Shown here in pieces: positions 18,456-41,850 of a stretch of DNA of 64,000 nucleotides (positions within the stretch are counted from its first letter, which is position 1; the number at the start of each line of letters is the position of its first letter). The position numbers and the translations under genes are program-made. The notes beneath the pieces were generated by a model. It saw nothing but the letters and a program-made list of their open reading frames with translations. It ran no database searches and was not told the origin of the DNA. Origin of the DNA: Dromiciops gliroides (lineage: Eukaryota; Chordata; Mammalia; Microbiotheria; Microbiotheriidae); NCBI RefSeq assembly GCF_019393635.1, contig NC_057866.1, positions 9,310,223-9,374,222 of the forward strand. Reading direction: 5' to 3'.

Positions 18456-19400
18456 AGCCAGTCTGTCAGTCAACAAACATTTATTAAGGGCTTATTATAT
18501 GCCAGGCATTTTGGCAAAGTTTTGGAGATACAAGAAGAGGCAAAAGACAGTTTCTGACCTCAAGGATCTCACAATCTAACGGGAGAGAGCAAACAAGCAA
18601 ATCATGGTCTATAAACAAGCTATACATAGGAAACAAATTAGAAGAGAGAAGACACCAGAATTAAGAAGGGTGGGGAAAGGCTTCCTGTCAAAGGGATTTT
18701 AGTTGGCACTTAAAAGGAGCCAGCAAACAGAGAGGAAGAGAGAACATTCCAGGTACGGGAGGCAGCCAGAGGAATGCCTGGATCCAAGAGATGGAAGATC
18801 TTGCTCATGGACCACCATGGAGGTGGCCGGTGTCACTGGAGAGAAGAGTCCGTATTGGGGAGTAAAGGGAAGACGACTGAAAAGGTAGAAGGGGACCAGG
18901 TTATGGAGGGATTTGAATGCTAACCAGAGGCCTTTGTATTTGATTTCCAGGCAACAGGGAGCCAGTGGAGTTTGAGTAGGGGATCCCTTTAGCGGCTGAA
19001 TAGAAGATGGACTGGAGTGGGTAGAGACTTGAGGCAGGCAGACCCCTACCATCCCCCATCCCCCACTGGCTTCCCAGCAGCCACTGCCACAGTCCAGGCA
19101 GTGTGGCAGCGTCAGAGAGAAGGGAGTGTATTGGAGAGATGGTGCAAAGGTAAACTTGACACCGTCTTGGTTATGGGGGGGGGGGCGGTGAGAGAGTGAG
19201 AGGAACCCAGGATGACTCCTAGATTGTAAGCCTGCTGGGCTGGGAGTCTGGTGTTCCCCTCCATTCTAATAGGGAAGATGAGTTCTGGTTTTGGACACCT
19301 GAGGTTAGAGGATGTGATTGGGAAAGGATCCAACAAAGGAGCCAGAACAAGCAGTCGGAGAAGCAGGAAGAGGCAGGGCTGGCGCTGGGGGGGGGTCCTG
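18455..19400 (-). mobile_element. L2-type LINE remnant, minus strand
   Basis: It repeats the layout of the 12665 copy: terminal 'gcctggcatataataagcccttaataaatg' on the minus strand (18475-18510), then the same 3' UTR phrases ('gaaaggcttcctgtcaaagg') and degenerate late ORF2 sequence up to about 19400. Confidence 0.75.
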
Positions 19401-19499
19401 AACACCTAGAGTGACCCTTGGTTGATAAGACAGAGCTAGGTTCCATTGGCAGAGGGGGTTTCTTCACTGGAGTGCAGGACCACCCAGCACTGCACATAC

Positions 19500-20127
19500 C
19501 GCTCTGCCACACGTGTGGAGGGCATTAAAGGGGAAGGCCGACCCCGCTCTGCGCGCACCCGCTGAGCGTAGCACGAGACCTTCCCCCGGCGCCATCCCCA
19601 CTCCCTCGAACAGGAGCAGAGCTGCTCTCGCCCCTCCCGAGCGTCCGGGGACCACGTGCTCCTCGGGGACGCGTGACGCAAGCACGCAGCGTTGTCGCGC
19701 TCTACGCCAATCAGGGCAGCGGCCTGCCCACCCCGCCCACCCCGCCTTGGGTGGGAGCCGCGTCTGGGGCCTCAATGTTTTGGAAAGGCGATTTGGAGGG
19801 CTAAATAAAGACTAAAACGCAGAAGGGCGGGCCGGGGTCTGAAGCTTCCCGGCCCCGAAGCTTCCCGGCCCCCTGGCCTTGCTCCGCTTGGCGGCGCCCT
19901 CTCCGCGTCTGCGCACTCAGTCTGCCCCACCTCCCGCAGGCGGGTGCTCGCGGAGCGCGCGCGGCCCGGGAGGCTCTGGTGCGCAGGCGCGACTCCGCAT
20001 TCCGATCAGTGACGCCGTGAGCGCGCGCGGCGCATTTCCGCCTCTGGCGAATGGCTCGGGCGTAGGGCGCGCGCCGCGCCGCGGGGGCTCCAGCTGCGAC
20101 CCCAGCCCCGCCCCCAGGACCCTGGCC
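19500..20127 (+). promoter_or_regulatory. RELA: RELA CpG-rich promoter and 5' UTR
   Basis: CpG-dense TATA-less block directly before the RELA start. It has a CACGTG E-box (19653-19658), a CCAAT box (19707-19711), GC boxes (ccccgccc, about 19732-19746) and NRF1-like tgcgcaggcgcg (about 19979). I saw no convincing NF-kB site. Confidence 0.75.
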
Positions 20128-32478
<12,351 letters not shown>

Positions 32479-33200
32479 ATGGGGCTGATTCCTGTCCTGG
32501 GGCCCCTGAGCGAGCCCTGGGCCAGCGGGAGGACAGGTGGGCCCCTCCAGATACACCTCTCAGTGCCTCGAGTCTTGGAAGCTGCTCCTTCCCCCTGATT
32601 TTCTCTGGGGGAGCTGTCTCCCTGGAGAGGGGAGGAGTGAACCCTGTTTTAATATTTTATCTGCAATCTCTCTGTTTTGGAGGTGCTTAAGTAAAAGCAT
32701 TAACTCCTCTGAAAGGGGGTGATTGGGGGGGGGGCTGGGGAAGCTTCAAGCCTCCTCCATCTCTGCCTGGCCCCTTGGACCTGGGAATGGAAGGCTGGTG
32801 GACAAGGGGGACCCCACCAGGTCCTCTCCTCCCCCCAGTTGTGGAGCAGAGTTTGAAGTGACACCCCCATCCCCTAGCGCCTTCACAATGGGGCTTTGGT
32901 TAAGCTGTGGGCCAAGTTCTAGTCCCCTTCCTTTCTCTTTGCACCTGACACCAGCATCTTTAACAGCATTTAAACAGCTCTGGCTCTTCCGGTGCGCTTG
33001 GGCAGGGGAGTATTGTCCTTGCCAGGCTTTTGGAGGGGGAGGCCCCAACGGGGTCGTGTCCTCCTCCCCTCAAGTGCCTTAAGATGAACAGGTTGCCCCA
33101 GTGGTGGGGGACCGTGAGGGGTGGGCTGGGAGCCGCCGGGGCTGCTACTGCCGTCTTCTTTTTACTCTCGACTAATAAACCCCTCTCCGAGCTCCCTGGT
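32479..33200 (+). other. RELA: RELA 3' untranslated region
   Basis: GC-rich 3' UTR from the stop to shortly past the AATAAA at 33174. Its length of about 0.7 kb is ordinary for the gene. Confidence 0.8.
33174..33179 (+). promoter_or_regulatory. RELA: RELA polyadenylation signal AATAAA
   Basis: Canonical hexamer, the only one seen downstream of the RELA stop, followed by a TG-rich stretch (ccctggtgtgctgg) suited to cleavage. Confidence 0.85.
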
Positions 33201-33449
33201 GTGCTGGCTCCATTGCATCTCGCGCCTCCGTGCCAGTCCCCCAGCACATTTCCAACAAGGGGCCAATCCGGCCTCGGCCTGGAGGTCCCCAGTGTCCCTC
33301 CCGGAGCTGCTCATTCCGGGCTCGGCCAGCTCTCCAGGTCCGCCTCCCTGGCACGAAGTAGCCTCCCCACGATCCCACACTGGAGGTGGAGGATGGGAGG
33401 AACCGAGAGGACTCGAGCCCCGCTCAAAAAAGCGCCGAGATTGACAGCT

Positions 33450-34150
33450 GATGGCAATTAACGGGTTAGTTCCTGGCGCATGCGCAGTAGCACGACTGTA
33501 GACCAACCCGCACACCCACCAAAAAAAGGTTTTAAAATCAGCCACGCCCCAGGAGACGCATGCGTATGAGAACTACAGGCTTCTGTCCCTGCGCATGCGT
33601 GATATTTTGAGACTACGTGCTACCACGAGGAAGGGGGGAGGGGAAGAGGGGGCCCTGAAAGTCCCCCGGGAAACGTGATGAGTTTACAGTTGCTTCTGCC
33701 AGCCTGGGCTTCCTGAGTGAGGCGGAATCTGTCACCTCACTGACGCCCTTCGCCAGGAAGTGCCGGCGAAAGGAGATCCCAGGCGGCGTACGAAGAAAGG
33801 GATGCTTGAGGCCTACCAAGCAGTCGAGCATGCGCACAGAAGGCCTGGAAGCGGGGGTATTGGGCGGGGCTACGCTCAAATTCCTTTCCCTTCGCTGCCA
33901 AATTGCACATGCGCAATGCAAGGACGAGGACGTTCAGCCAGACTCGGCTCCCGGAGGTGGGCGGGTCTTCTACCTTGGGGCGTATCCTAACCTGGCTCCG
34001 CCCCCGGCAGCGCTTTCTCCTGGCAGGGAGATTAGTCTTCAGCCCAGAGACTTTTGGCTCCTGCTTCTCCAGTCGCGGCTCCTGGGGCCTGGCAAAGAGT
34101 CAGCGGCCCCGAGGCCCCGCCCCCGTCCCCGTCCCCGTCCCCATCCTCGG
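33450..34150. promoter_or_regulatory. CpG-rich block with five NRF1-like palindromes, no known gene
   Basis: It lies between the converging 3' ends of RELA and SIPA1. CATGCGCA/GCGCATGCGC motifs occur at 33476-33485, 33556-33565, 33591-33600, 33828-33837 and 33908-33915, amid CpGs and an ETS-like ccaggaagtg (33751-33760). A CCCCGT hexamer repeat follows (34122-34146). It looks like a TATA-less promoter; its transcript is unknown. Confidence 0.5.
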
Positions 34151-34159
34151 GCCCGTGCC

Positions 34160-35600
34160 TCAGTTTTCCTTCTTTTGCCTCCTCCTCCATAAACAGGTGA
34201 ATTTACCTGCAGCTAGCCAGACAAGGGCCAGAGACGGCCCCCAAGGTGGCCGGATGGGGACATCACCCATAGCACCCGGAGGCTGTGTCACCTTGGACAG
34301 GTCGCCTGATTCGGACCTCGGGATCCTCTTCTGTGGATAGGGGCAGGGATGGGACCTGTGTAGTTCTGGGAGAGTGCCCTAGGGCACAGGACTGCAACCC
34401 AGGGCTTCCTGGCCTGGGCGTCAGACCACCAGAATATTGGCACCATCTGCTTTACTAGGTGGTGGTGGTGGTGATGAAAGTACTTTCATAAACCCTAAGA
34501 CTCCCTGGACGTGGAAATGCATCGTTATTTTTATCACTCTGTCATTATTGCTGTTGACCTGCCTGGTGTCTCAGTGCACCCCCTGGACCCCCCCAGTGCA
34601 GAAACTGTCGAGGTGACAAAGTAACTTGTCCAAGGTCACTCCCCTCTGAGAGGAGCAGTGTAATGGAATGACTGTAAACATCTACATTTCTCTCTTGATT
34701 TAAAGTTGGCAAGCTCCTTTGCTCACAACTACCCCAGGAGGCTGCCAGTGTGATTGTTCCCATTTTACACATGAGGAAACTGAGGCTTACAAACACTGAA
34801 CTGCACAGAATCCATAGCTGGCATCAGAGCAGGAGAATTCCTGAGCAATGGAGCTGTTCTCACTCACTCCTCCATCATGTTTCTTTCTGCAGAAAATTCA
34901 CAGAATGTCCGAGCCAGAAGGGAAAACAAAGGAGGCCCAGTGAGGGTGGACTGTGCAGAGCCAGCGGATGATGGGAGCCCATTTTCTAACAATCAATGAG
35001 CTGTCCCCGGGGGGCGTGGGCTCCCCCTCTCTGTTTCATGAGCACAAGTTCGGGAAGTAGCAGAGAGGATTCTGGGCCAGGGTGGGCTGGCTGACACGCC
35101 TCTGGGCTCCAGGATGGGGGGATTCTGTTTACGTCCCCTAACTCATTCCTCTGGCGTTCTGGGGGGGGGCAGGTACCACTTGGGTCCCCCACTCCTCCCA
35201 ACAAAGATGGCCATGGGCTAAGTGAAGCCACCTCTCAAGGCCTCTCTGAAGTGAAAACCCAGGGCCTTGACTCTGAAGACGCAGGAGAGATGAGTCAGCC
35301 AGCAGGGAAGGTCCTGGATGATGGGGACCAAGAAAAGGAGACTCAGTTCTGGGCCTGGGGCCTGGGTCAAGGCAGGGCCCCTACAGAGTAACTGCGACTC
35401 AGAGCAGCAAGAGCACGCCAGTCCCAGCTCTCCAATGGCCAAAGGACCTCAGTGTTGTGAAGCGTGAGGATTGTCTTCTGCAGGGCTCAAGGGGACAGTG
35501 TCCAGAGGACAGAGAAGATCAGCCCTTACTTAGGTTGAAAGGGTGAATGAATGCAGGATGTTTCCCTTGGAGAAGAGGGAACTTGGAATGAGGGCAAGTA
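34160..35600. other. Intergenic stretch between RELA and SIPA1
   Basis: Contains MIR-like scraps ('ggctgtgtcaccttggacaggtcgcc', 34270-34310; antisense 'cccattttacacatgaggaaactgaggc', 34758-34787). The rest is anonymous. I see no gene. Confidence 0.6.
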
Positions 35601-35619
35601 CTTAGAAGTATTTGGATGA

Positions 35620-35760
35620 GGGGCGGCTGGGTGGCGCAGTGGGTAGAGCACCGGCCCTGGAGTCAGGAGGACCTGAGTTCAAATCCAGCCACTTAACACT
35701 AGCTGTGTGACCCTGGGCAAGTCACTTAACCCCAATTGCTTCACTTAAAAAAAAAAAAAA
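35620..35760 (+). mobile_element. WSINE1/Mar1-like CORE-SINE with short internal deletion
   Basis: Plus-strand SINE with near-perfect duplication GAAGTATTTGGATGA at 35605-35619 and 35761-35775. About 20 bases are missing around 'aatccagccacttaac' compared with the other copies. Confidence 0.93.
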
Positions 35761-35775
35761 GAAGTATTTGGATGA

Positions 35776-37410
35776 TCATGTGGGAAAAGGGGCAGAACTA
35801 GGAGTCATGGAGGGTGGGAAGAGAGGGAAACAGGCTTGTAAAGAATAACTTTCTAGCCATTAGATCTGCCCCCAAACTGGACAGGACTGCCCTGGGAGGG
35901 GGTGGGCACCCAGCCAAGGCTGGCCAGGTGTTGGGGATCTGCCCACCCTTGGACAGGGATGGCTTGACCCCCTTGGGGCTATCTAGTTCCCCTCCCCCTC
36001 TGAAGAATCTACCAGCTCCCAGGTCTTGGGCACCTCCACATTTGCGACCTTGCCAGGGGTCAGCTTTTACCATCTCCCCCATTCTTCGAAACCAAGAAGT
36101 TCATCCACTGAGTGGAAGATGAAGAGGAGCCCCTGGTAATTAGAAAAGGGGAGCCCCAGCACTCCCCTCCAGCTTCCTCTGCCCCCCCCCGCCCTGTGGC
36201 AACCGGGCAAAGGATGACTCTCAAGGCCCCAGCCGCCTCCCCCTGTACCTCCTAGGATGATGAAGAACCCAGGTTTCCAGGCGAGATAACCCACTTCCTT
36301 CCCAACTCAGGCCAATGTGGCTCGAACCCCAGTAAACACAGTTGTTGGTTTGTTCCCTGGGTGTCTGGGGTGGGGCAAGCCTGAGATGAGAAGAAAAAGA
36401 CTGCTTCTCCTTCCCTTGGGGGCTTCGTGCAAGGGCAGAGCAGACAAACAAAAGGCCTCAGTCCAGCACCCGCCAAGGGGGAGGGCACCCAAAGCCACAG
36501 AGCTCTAGCGTGTTGGTGAATGTGCAGCTCACTCAATCGCTCATCCTGGACCACTACAAGGGGGAGCCTGCACCCTTAGAGCTGGACGGAGAGGTCTTCT
36601 GGACTGCTCTGAGGCCGTGGCCGAGTGGTATAGGCAGCACGGATCGGGCCAAGCTGCCCCCAGAGGCAGGCTGGGCCGAGATACCCATGGGCCCACAAGC
36701 ATTTAGACAAATTGCATCCCGATGGAAGGAGTCCTGCCCTCAGGGACAGAACTGGAGGGAGACCAAGGCCAACGCCAGGTGGGGGCGGGTGCCAGGGGGC
36801 AGTGTGGTCTCTGGGGCCGTCTGTGGGGAGGGGGCCCAGATTAGAACAGAGCAGTGAGTGAGAACTGGCACGGAGCCCAGAAGTCAGGGGCGAGGGGCCC
36901 AGACAGGTCCTGGGGAAGGAGGCAAAGAGGGATGGCTGCCCAATCTCGCCCTTGCAGGGCCTGGCATCCTGCCAGCTTTGCCCTCTCTGAGCTCCCCTGG
37001 GCCTGCGCCAGTCACCAGGGGGAGAAGTAGGCTTTAGTCAGGAGACATAAGTCACAGAACCATGATGTCGTCTGAGCCTCCTGCCCTCCCTCTAGAAAAG
37101 GAGGGGCTCGGCCCTGGAGGCCTCAGCTATATGTTGATGTCCCAGGATCCTTCCCAACCCTCGGCCTTCCCCAGAGCTCCCGCCTTGGCCTGGCCTCTCC
37201 TCTGTGCTGCCCCAGACTGGGTAGACCCCTCGAGAGCAGAAGCCTCTGCCCTGCCCTACTGTGGAGAGCCCAGGGCCTGCAGCTGGCCGACCTCGGGAGC
37301 CCGGGGGCCCCTGCCCAGGACCCCATCCCAGCCCTTTCTCCCTATCCTAGGGCAGACCCTCCCCTGCCCACCCTGACCCTCCCTTCTCGCCCTCATTCAC
37401 CCACTACCAT
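35776..37410. other. Intergenic stretch downstream of SIPA1, no gene seen
   Basis: GC-rich non-repetitive sequence. A tRNA-like A box at 36620 lacks the rest of a tRNA. Open frames here show no family features. Confidence 0.6.
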
Positions 37411-37435
37411 TCGTGTCCTGCCAGTTCTTTACTTT

Positions 37436-37441
37436 TTTATG
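37436..37441 (-). promoter_or_regulatory. SIPA1: Possible SIPA1 polyadenylation signal CATAAA
   Basis: On the minus strand CATAAA, a weak signal variant, is followed by AGTAAA a few bases on. No AATAAA was seen between the stop and here. Confidence 0.45.
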
Positions 37442-37742
37442 CCAAGGATGCTGCTGCCAAATGACATTTACAGACAGGGTTGGAGAAGCCAAGTCTGGGG
37501 GGTCCTGAGAAGGGCCAGGAGATTGGGGGGGTTCATTTCACCCCAAAGTACACAAGGCCTTGCCCCCCATTCTAAAACACCCCTGAGGCTTCTGGGGTGG
37601 GCAGCAAGGCATGTCCCCTCCCTTCTTGTGCCCGATAGAGAGGGAACATCCATCCAGACTGAAGCGGCCCAGGGTGGATTGAGGCAGGAGGGGACCCGGG
37701 CCAGCACCAGTTCCTTGGTGTCCTGTGACTTCTGCCCCAGCA

Positions 37743-37915
37743 CAAGTGTCCTGGGCCCAGCAGTCGGGAGGGGTCAGGGAGGGGTCAGGGAGGGTCAAGG
37801 GCCCTGGGCCCGGCAGTCAGGGTGGGGTCAGGGGCCTGAAGTGCCCAGCAGAAGGGGCCTGGGTCCTGAGCCCTGGGCCCAGCAGTCAGGGAGGGGTCAG
37901 GGGCTCGGTGTGCCC
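37743..37915 (+). repeat. Degenerate tandem repeat over the SIPA1 stop region
   Basis: The unit 'ccctgggcccagcagtcagggaggggtcagggg' recurs about three times, near 37752, 37803 and 37875. The last copy runs into the SIPA1 stop codon at 37899-37897. Confidence 0.8.
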
Positions 37916-38034
37916 AGTTGCTGGGAGGCCCTGAGCAGACGGGCAGCCGCACTCTGAGATTCTGCCTGAAGCCGCCGGTTGTTATGTCGAAGATTCCGAA
38001 CCTCTTCCTGCAGGGCTGCCTTGTCCGCCTTCTC
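37897..38034 (-). CDS. SIPA1: SIPA1 last exon, coiled coil and stop
   Basis: Residues 989-1033, [20 protein letters not shown] to QLGTPSP and TGA. Heptad leucines continue the coiled coil. The end differs from the human SPTADLA. Confidence 0.95.
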   Translation of the reverse strand, partial: EKADKAALQEEVRNLRHNNRRLQAESQSAAARLLRASQQLGTPSP

Positions 38035-41000
38035 CTAGAGGAATGGGCAGCATGGAGGGCAGCATGGAGGGCAGCTGCCGGACCTCAGGGCCCATTCCAC
38101 CCTGCCGGGGCTGCCTCCCTCCCTCCCTCCCCCCTCACCTTCTGCAGGTCATCCTGAAGCTTCTTCAGCATGGTCTCCAGGTGGGAGACCTTCTCAGACA
38201 AACTTCCAGAGGACGAGCTGTGGGCAAGGCGGGCACCTGAGAAGCTGGCATCAGGTGGGCAGAGCCCAGCCCAGGGGCCAGAGAGAAGGCAGAGAAGTGG
38301 CCCACCTCAGGTGCCCCTCTCCCCCACCTCCCGGGCTGCTCGGCAGCAGCCAATGAACTCCCCACACAGCTCTCAGGGGCCAAACCCCCTGGGGGGGTCA
38401 CTGGGCGAGACCAGCCCGGAGTGGGGGGGCTCCCCCTCCCCCGCCACAGCCCATTAGTGAGTCTCAGCCTGGCAGGAAGAACCTGGGGCCCCGATCCTTA
38501 CTCGGGCTCCGCTTTGACGGCTTCCCTGGGATCCCCGCTCTCTGGTACCTGCTGGCCTGGAAGAACATGGCGGCTTCCAAGCTGCAGGTTTATAAAAGTC
38601 CTTCCATTCCCACCCCCGCCCCCCTACAGCCCACTGAGCAAGGGAAGGGGCCGCTCTGGGCCCCTCCCCTAGGCCCCTCCCCACCCTGGGCGGGGCTGGC
38701 GCCTCACCCTCCCGTGCTAGGGCCTCCAGGATGCTGTTACAGGTCGAAGCGATCTCCGAGATGGATTTCCACTCTTCTTCCAGGGGTTCGCTCCCAGCCT
38801 CAGACAGGACTGGGGAGGGGGAAGGCAGGCTGAGTGGGCCTGGCTCAGCCAGAGCCAGCTCTGCCCCCCAAACCCCCAGAAGCCGGACTTACTCTTGCTT
38901 ATAGAATTCCTCAGGGAGAGGGTCCTGGGCAGGAAGGAGTCGCTCAGCTCTCTGGGCAGCGGGCCAGGGCTGTCCAGAGCCTCTTGTCCAGTGGAGGCGT
39001 CGGGGAGAACCTGAGTTAGGGGGCACGGTGAGGACTTGGGTGCACTGCCCCCCCCCACCCCCGCAGCTGGTTCCCAGGAGGACGCCCTGGGGTGCTGTGA
39101 GATCTCAGCAGCTCTTACCTGGTCCAATGTCCCGTCCCCAGCCTGAGTGGGATGGGGGGGCTTGGGGGTAGCGGCCAAGAGGAGGTCTGGGGTGGCATCC
39201 GGCAGGACTGGGACCCCATCGGACAGGGAGCTGGGGGGCAACAAGGAAAGGTGAGTGAGTGAGGGGGGGCCGCCAGGAGAGACCACCATTTGGACCCTGC
39301 ATGGGGCGGGGGGCATTGAGAGGGTGCTGGAGGCCACTCAGGGGGGCTCATGGAGCAGCAGATTCTGACCTTTGGGGCGACTGATCGCTCTGACTGTGCA
39401 GGAACTCGGTCCTCTCTTCAGTGAGGCCTGGCGGGGGGCCCAGGGCAGCAGAGCCACCCTCCAAGCACAGCGAATGCAGCATCTGAGCTGTGGACCGGTG
39501 TAGATCCACCCCTGGGGACCCCTCAGGCCCCGGCCCTTGGATCCCCCGCCGGCTGGGCTCCTGCAGGGACATCTCATAGAGCTCAGAAAAACTCCTGTTG
39601 GGAGAAGGGGGAGAGGAAGGAGACGCAAGGTGCTGTGCACAGATAGGGAAACTGAGGGCAGGCGGCCATCTCCCTCTATCCCTTAGCGCCACCTAGGCCA
39701 GAGGCCTGACCTGGAGGCTGGGATTCCCTTCGGCCCCCCTCCCCCACCACCCAGGCACTCATGAAGGGTTCCCACAGAGCCTTGTCCTCCGCTGGGCATA
39801 AGCTAGCCCACGGCGGGGGCCGCCCTCCCCAAGAGGCCTCCGATCCTGGGGGCCCTACGGTGCTGACCTTCGGGGCCGACCGCTCTCGTCGGGAAGCAGG
39901 ACCGTGACACAGACCTTGGGGGCTGAGCGCAACAGGGCGGCGGCAGCCCCCGGTGCCAGACGGGGAAGGGGGCGGCCGCAGACCCGCAAGAGTCGAGCCC
40001 CAGGCCTCAGCCCGGCAGTCTCTGCAAACGTGAAGCGTTCCACGTGGTTCACGAAGCCCTCCGCATCAGCCTCAAAGCCCAACCGGCCCTGGCCATCGCG
40101 GGGAAGGGCCAGCTCCCGGGTCTCACAGCCTCGGCTCACCAGCTGCAAGGGAGGCAGCTCTCAGAGCCCGTGGCCCCAGGCTTGGGAGCAAGTCTAGCCT
40201 CGGGAAGACTGAAGGAGAGGGTGGCTTTCCGGCTCCCACTTCAGGGGGTGGGATAGTTGGCTTTGCTCAGCCCCACCCCATGTCCCTAGCCCAGCCCCCA
40301 CACGGCCCCTCGTCCATCCCCAGCCTCACCTGCAGCCTAGCTACGATCTCGCCTACAGCCTCACCGGGGTCACCGCCCACCCGCAAGGTCAGCGCCTCCC
40401 CCCGGCCATGGTACAGGTCCAGCTGATGGTCGGAGAAGGTCCAGGCCAGTATGTCTCGGCAGGAGCAGTTGAAGATGACCCGGCCATCCCGGGGAGCCAC
40501 CAGCACCAGTGTCTCGGCCGAGATGCCCAGCAGGCAGGGCACTTCGGCTGCCCCATCCTCACCGCCTGGCGCAGCCCGCACCCCCCACACCAGGGCCCCC
40601 TGAGCCTGCAGCTCGCCGCCCGGGCCCCGGGGCCGCTCCCGCCTGCGACCCCCCAAGGAGGGCAGGCCAAAGCGGGAGGCCGAGTCCAGCGAGGTTGTGG
40701 TCACCTCGTTGGTGGCCAGCTCCAGAAGATAGTCCCTCCGCGTGCGTGTGGCCATGGCGTGGAACTTGCGGGCCCGGCTGGCGGCCTGCTCACCATTGAG
40801 AGCTTTGGCCAACAGCAAGGCCCGGAAGGCCTCGGAGGCTGGGAAGGGCCCCCCGCCAGGGGGGAGGGCAGGGCCGAAGGCTGGCGTGTCCTGGGTCCTG
40901 CTCACCGCCAGGCTGTCAGGGGAAGAAGGAGGTGGGCATCAGCAACTCCAGGGTAGGGGCTCAGAATCCTTGATGTGGCACTGGAAGGTGCCTCCATCAC

Positions 41001-41798
41001 GATGGGGTGGGGGTGGGGTTCTGGGATCCCCCCAAAGCACAGACCTGTAGGAGGTGTGGGGGGTGCAGGGGGCATGGGCCCGGACCACCAGGAAGACGTG
41101 CTGGAAATGAGATCGGATGGTGCTGGGGCAGAAGGGCCGGGCCCCGGGCTCCTGGAAGATGATGGTCACAATGTCATTGCCGATGTGTCGTTTCCGAAGG
41201 AGCTGAGGAAAGAGGTGAGAGATGAAGGATGGCTCAGGACCCAGGAGACCCCCTCACCCCCAAACAGGATCATCACAGAGCGAGAGCCGGAAGGGACCAT
41301 AGGACAGCCGGTCCAACCTCCCTTTTTATGGCTGGGGAAACTGAGGCCCACAGTTACACAGACTGTGTCCGGACCCCCGGTGCCTCGGTCCAAGCCCATC
41401 CTGAAGGACGGAGAGAGGGTAAGCAAAAATCCAGGCCAGGAGCCCAGCCCTGACATGATGCCAGCCAGCCCACCCACACCTGCTGCTGGTTGTTGGGGGT
41501 GTACGGCAACATGGTGGAGACGTGGAACATGATCTCGTGGTCTTGGTAGGTGGTGTAGACGGAGTGTGTCCCAGTGGAGTCCGCTGTGGCCAAGGAAAGG
41601 AAGGGAGGGGAAGCTCAGGGTCTGAAGGTCATGGGAGAGAAGAGCCAGACAGCTCCGGCCAGGGCTCCGAGGGAGCTGTCCAGCCCTGCTCCGCCCCCAC
41701 TTCCTCCAGCCCCATCTGCCTGTCCTAGGGCTGTTCTTTGGGGCAGCCGTGCTGCTCCCCCTGGACACTCCACACTGCAGTGGCCTTCCTCCCACCTG

Positions 41799-41850
<52 letters not shown>

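Noticed and set aside
19804-19809. AATAAA just upstream of RELA
   Set aside because: It lies inside the RELA promoter block and no gene ends there.
19500-20127. Possible NF-kB autoregulatory site in the RELA promoter
   Set aside because: Reading both strands, I found no good GGGRNNYYCC-type match; only G-rich GC boxes.
36613-36690. tRNA-like sequence with a perfect A box (tggccgagtgg)
   Set aside because: No B box (ggttcgaatcc) and no pairing acceptor or T arm follow; a chance match or a very old tRNA-SINE scrap.
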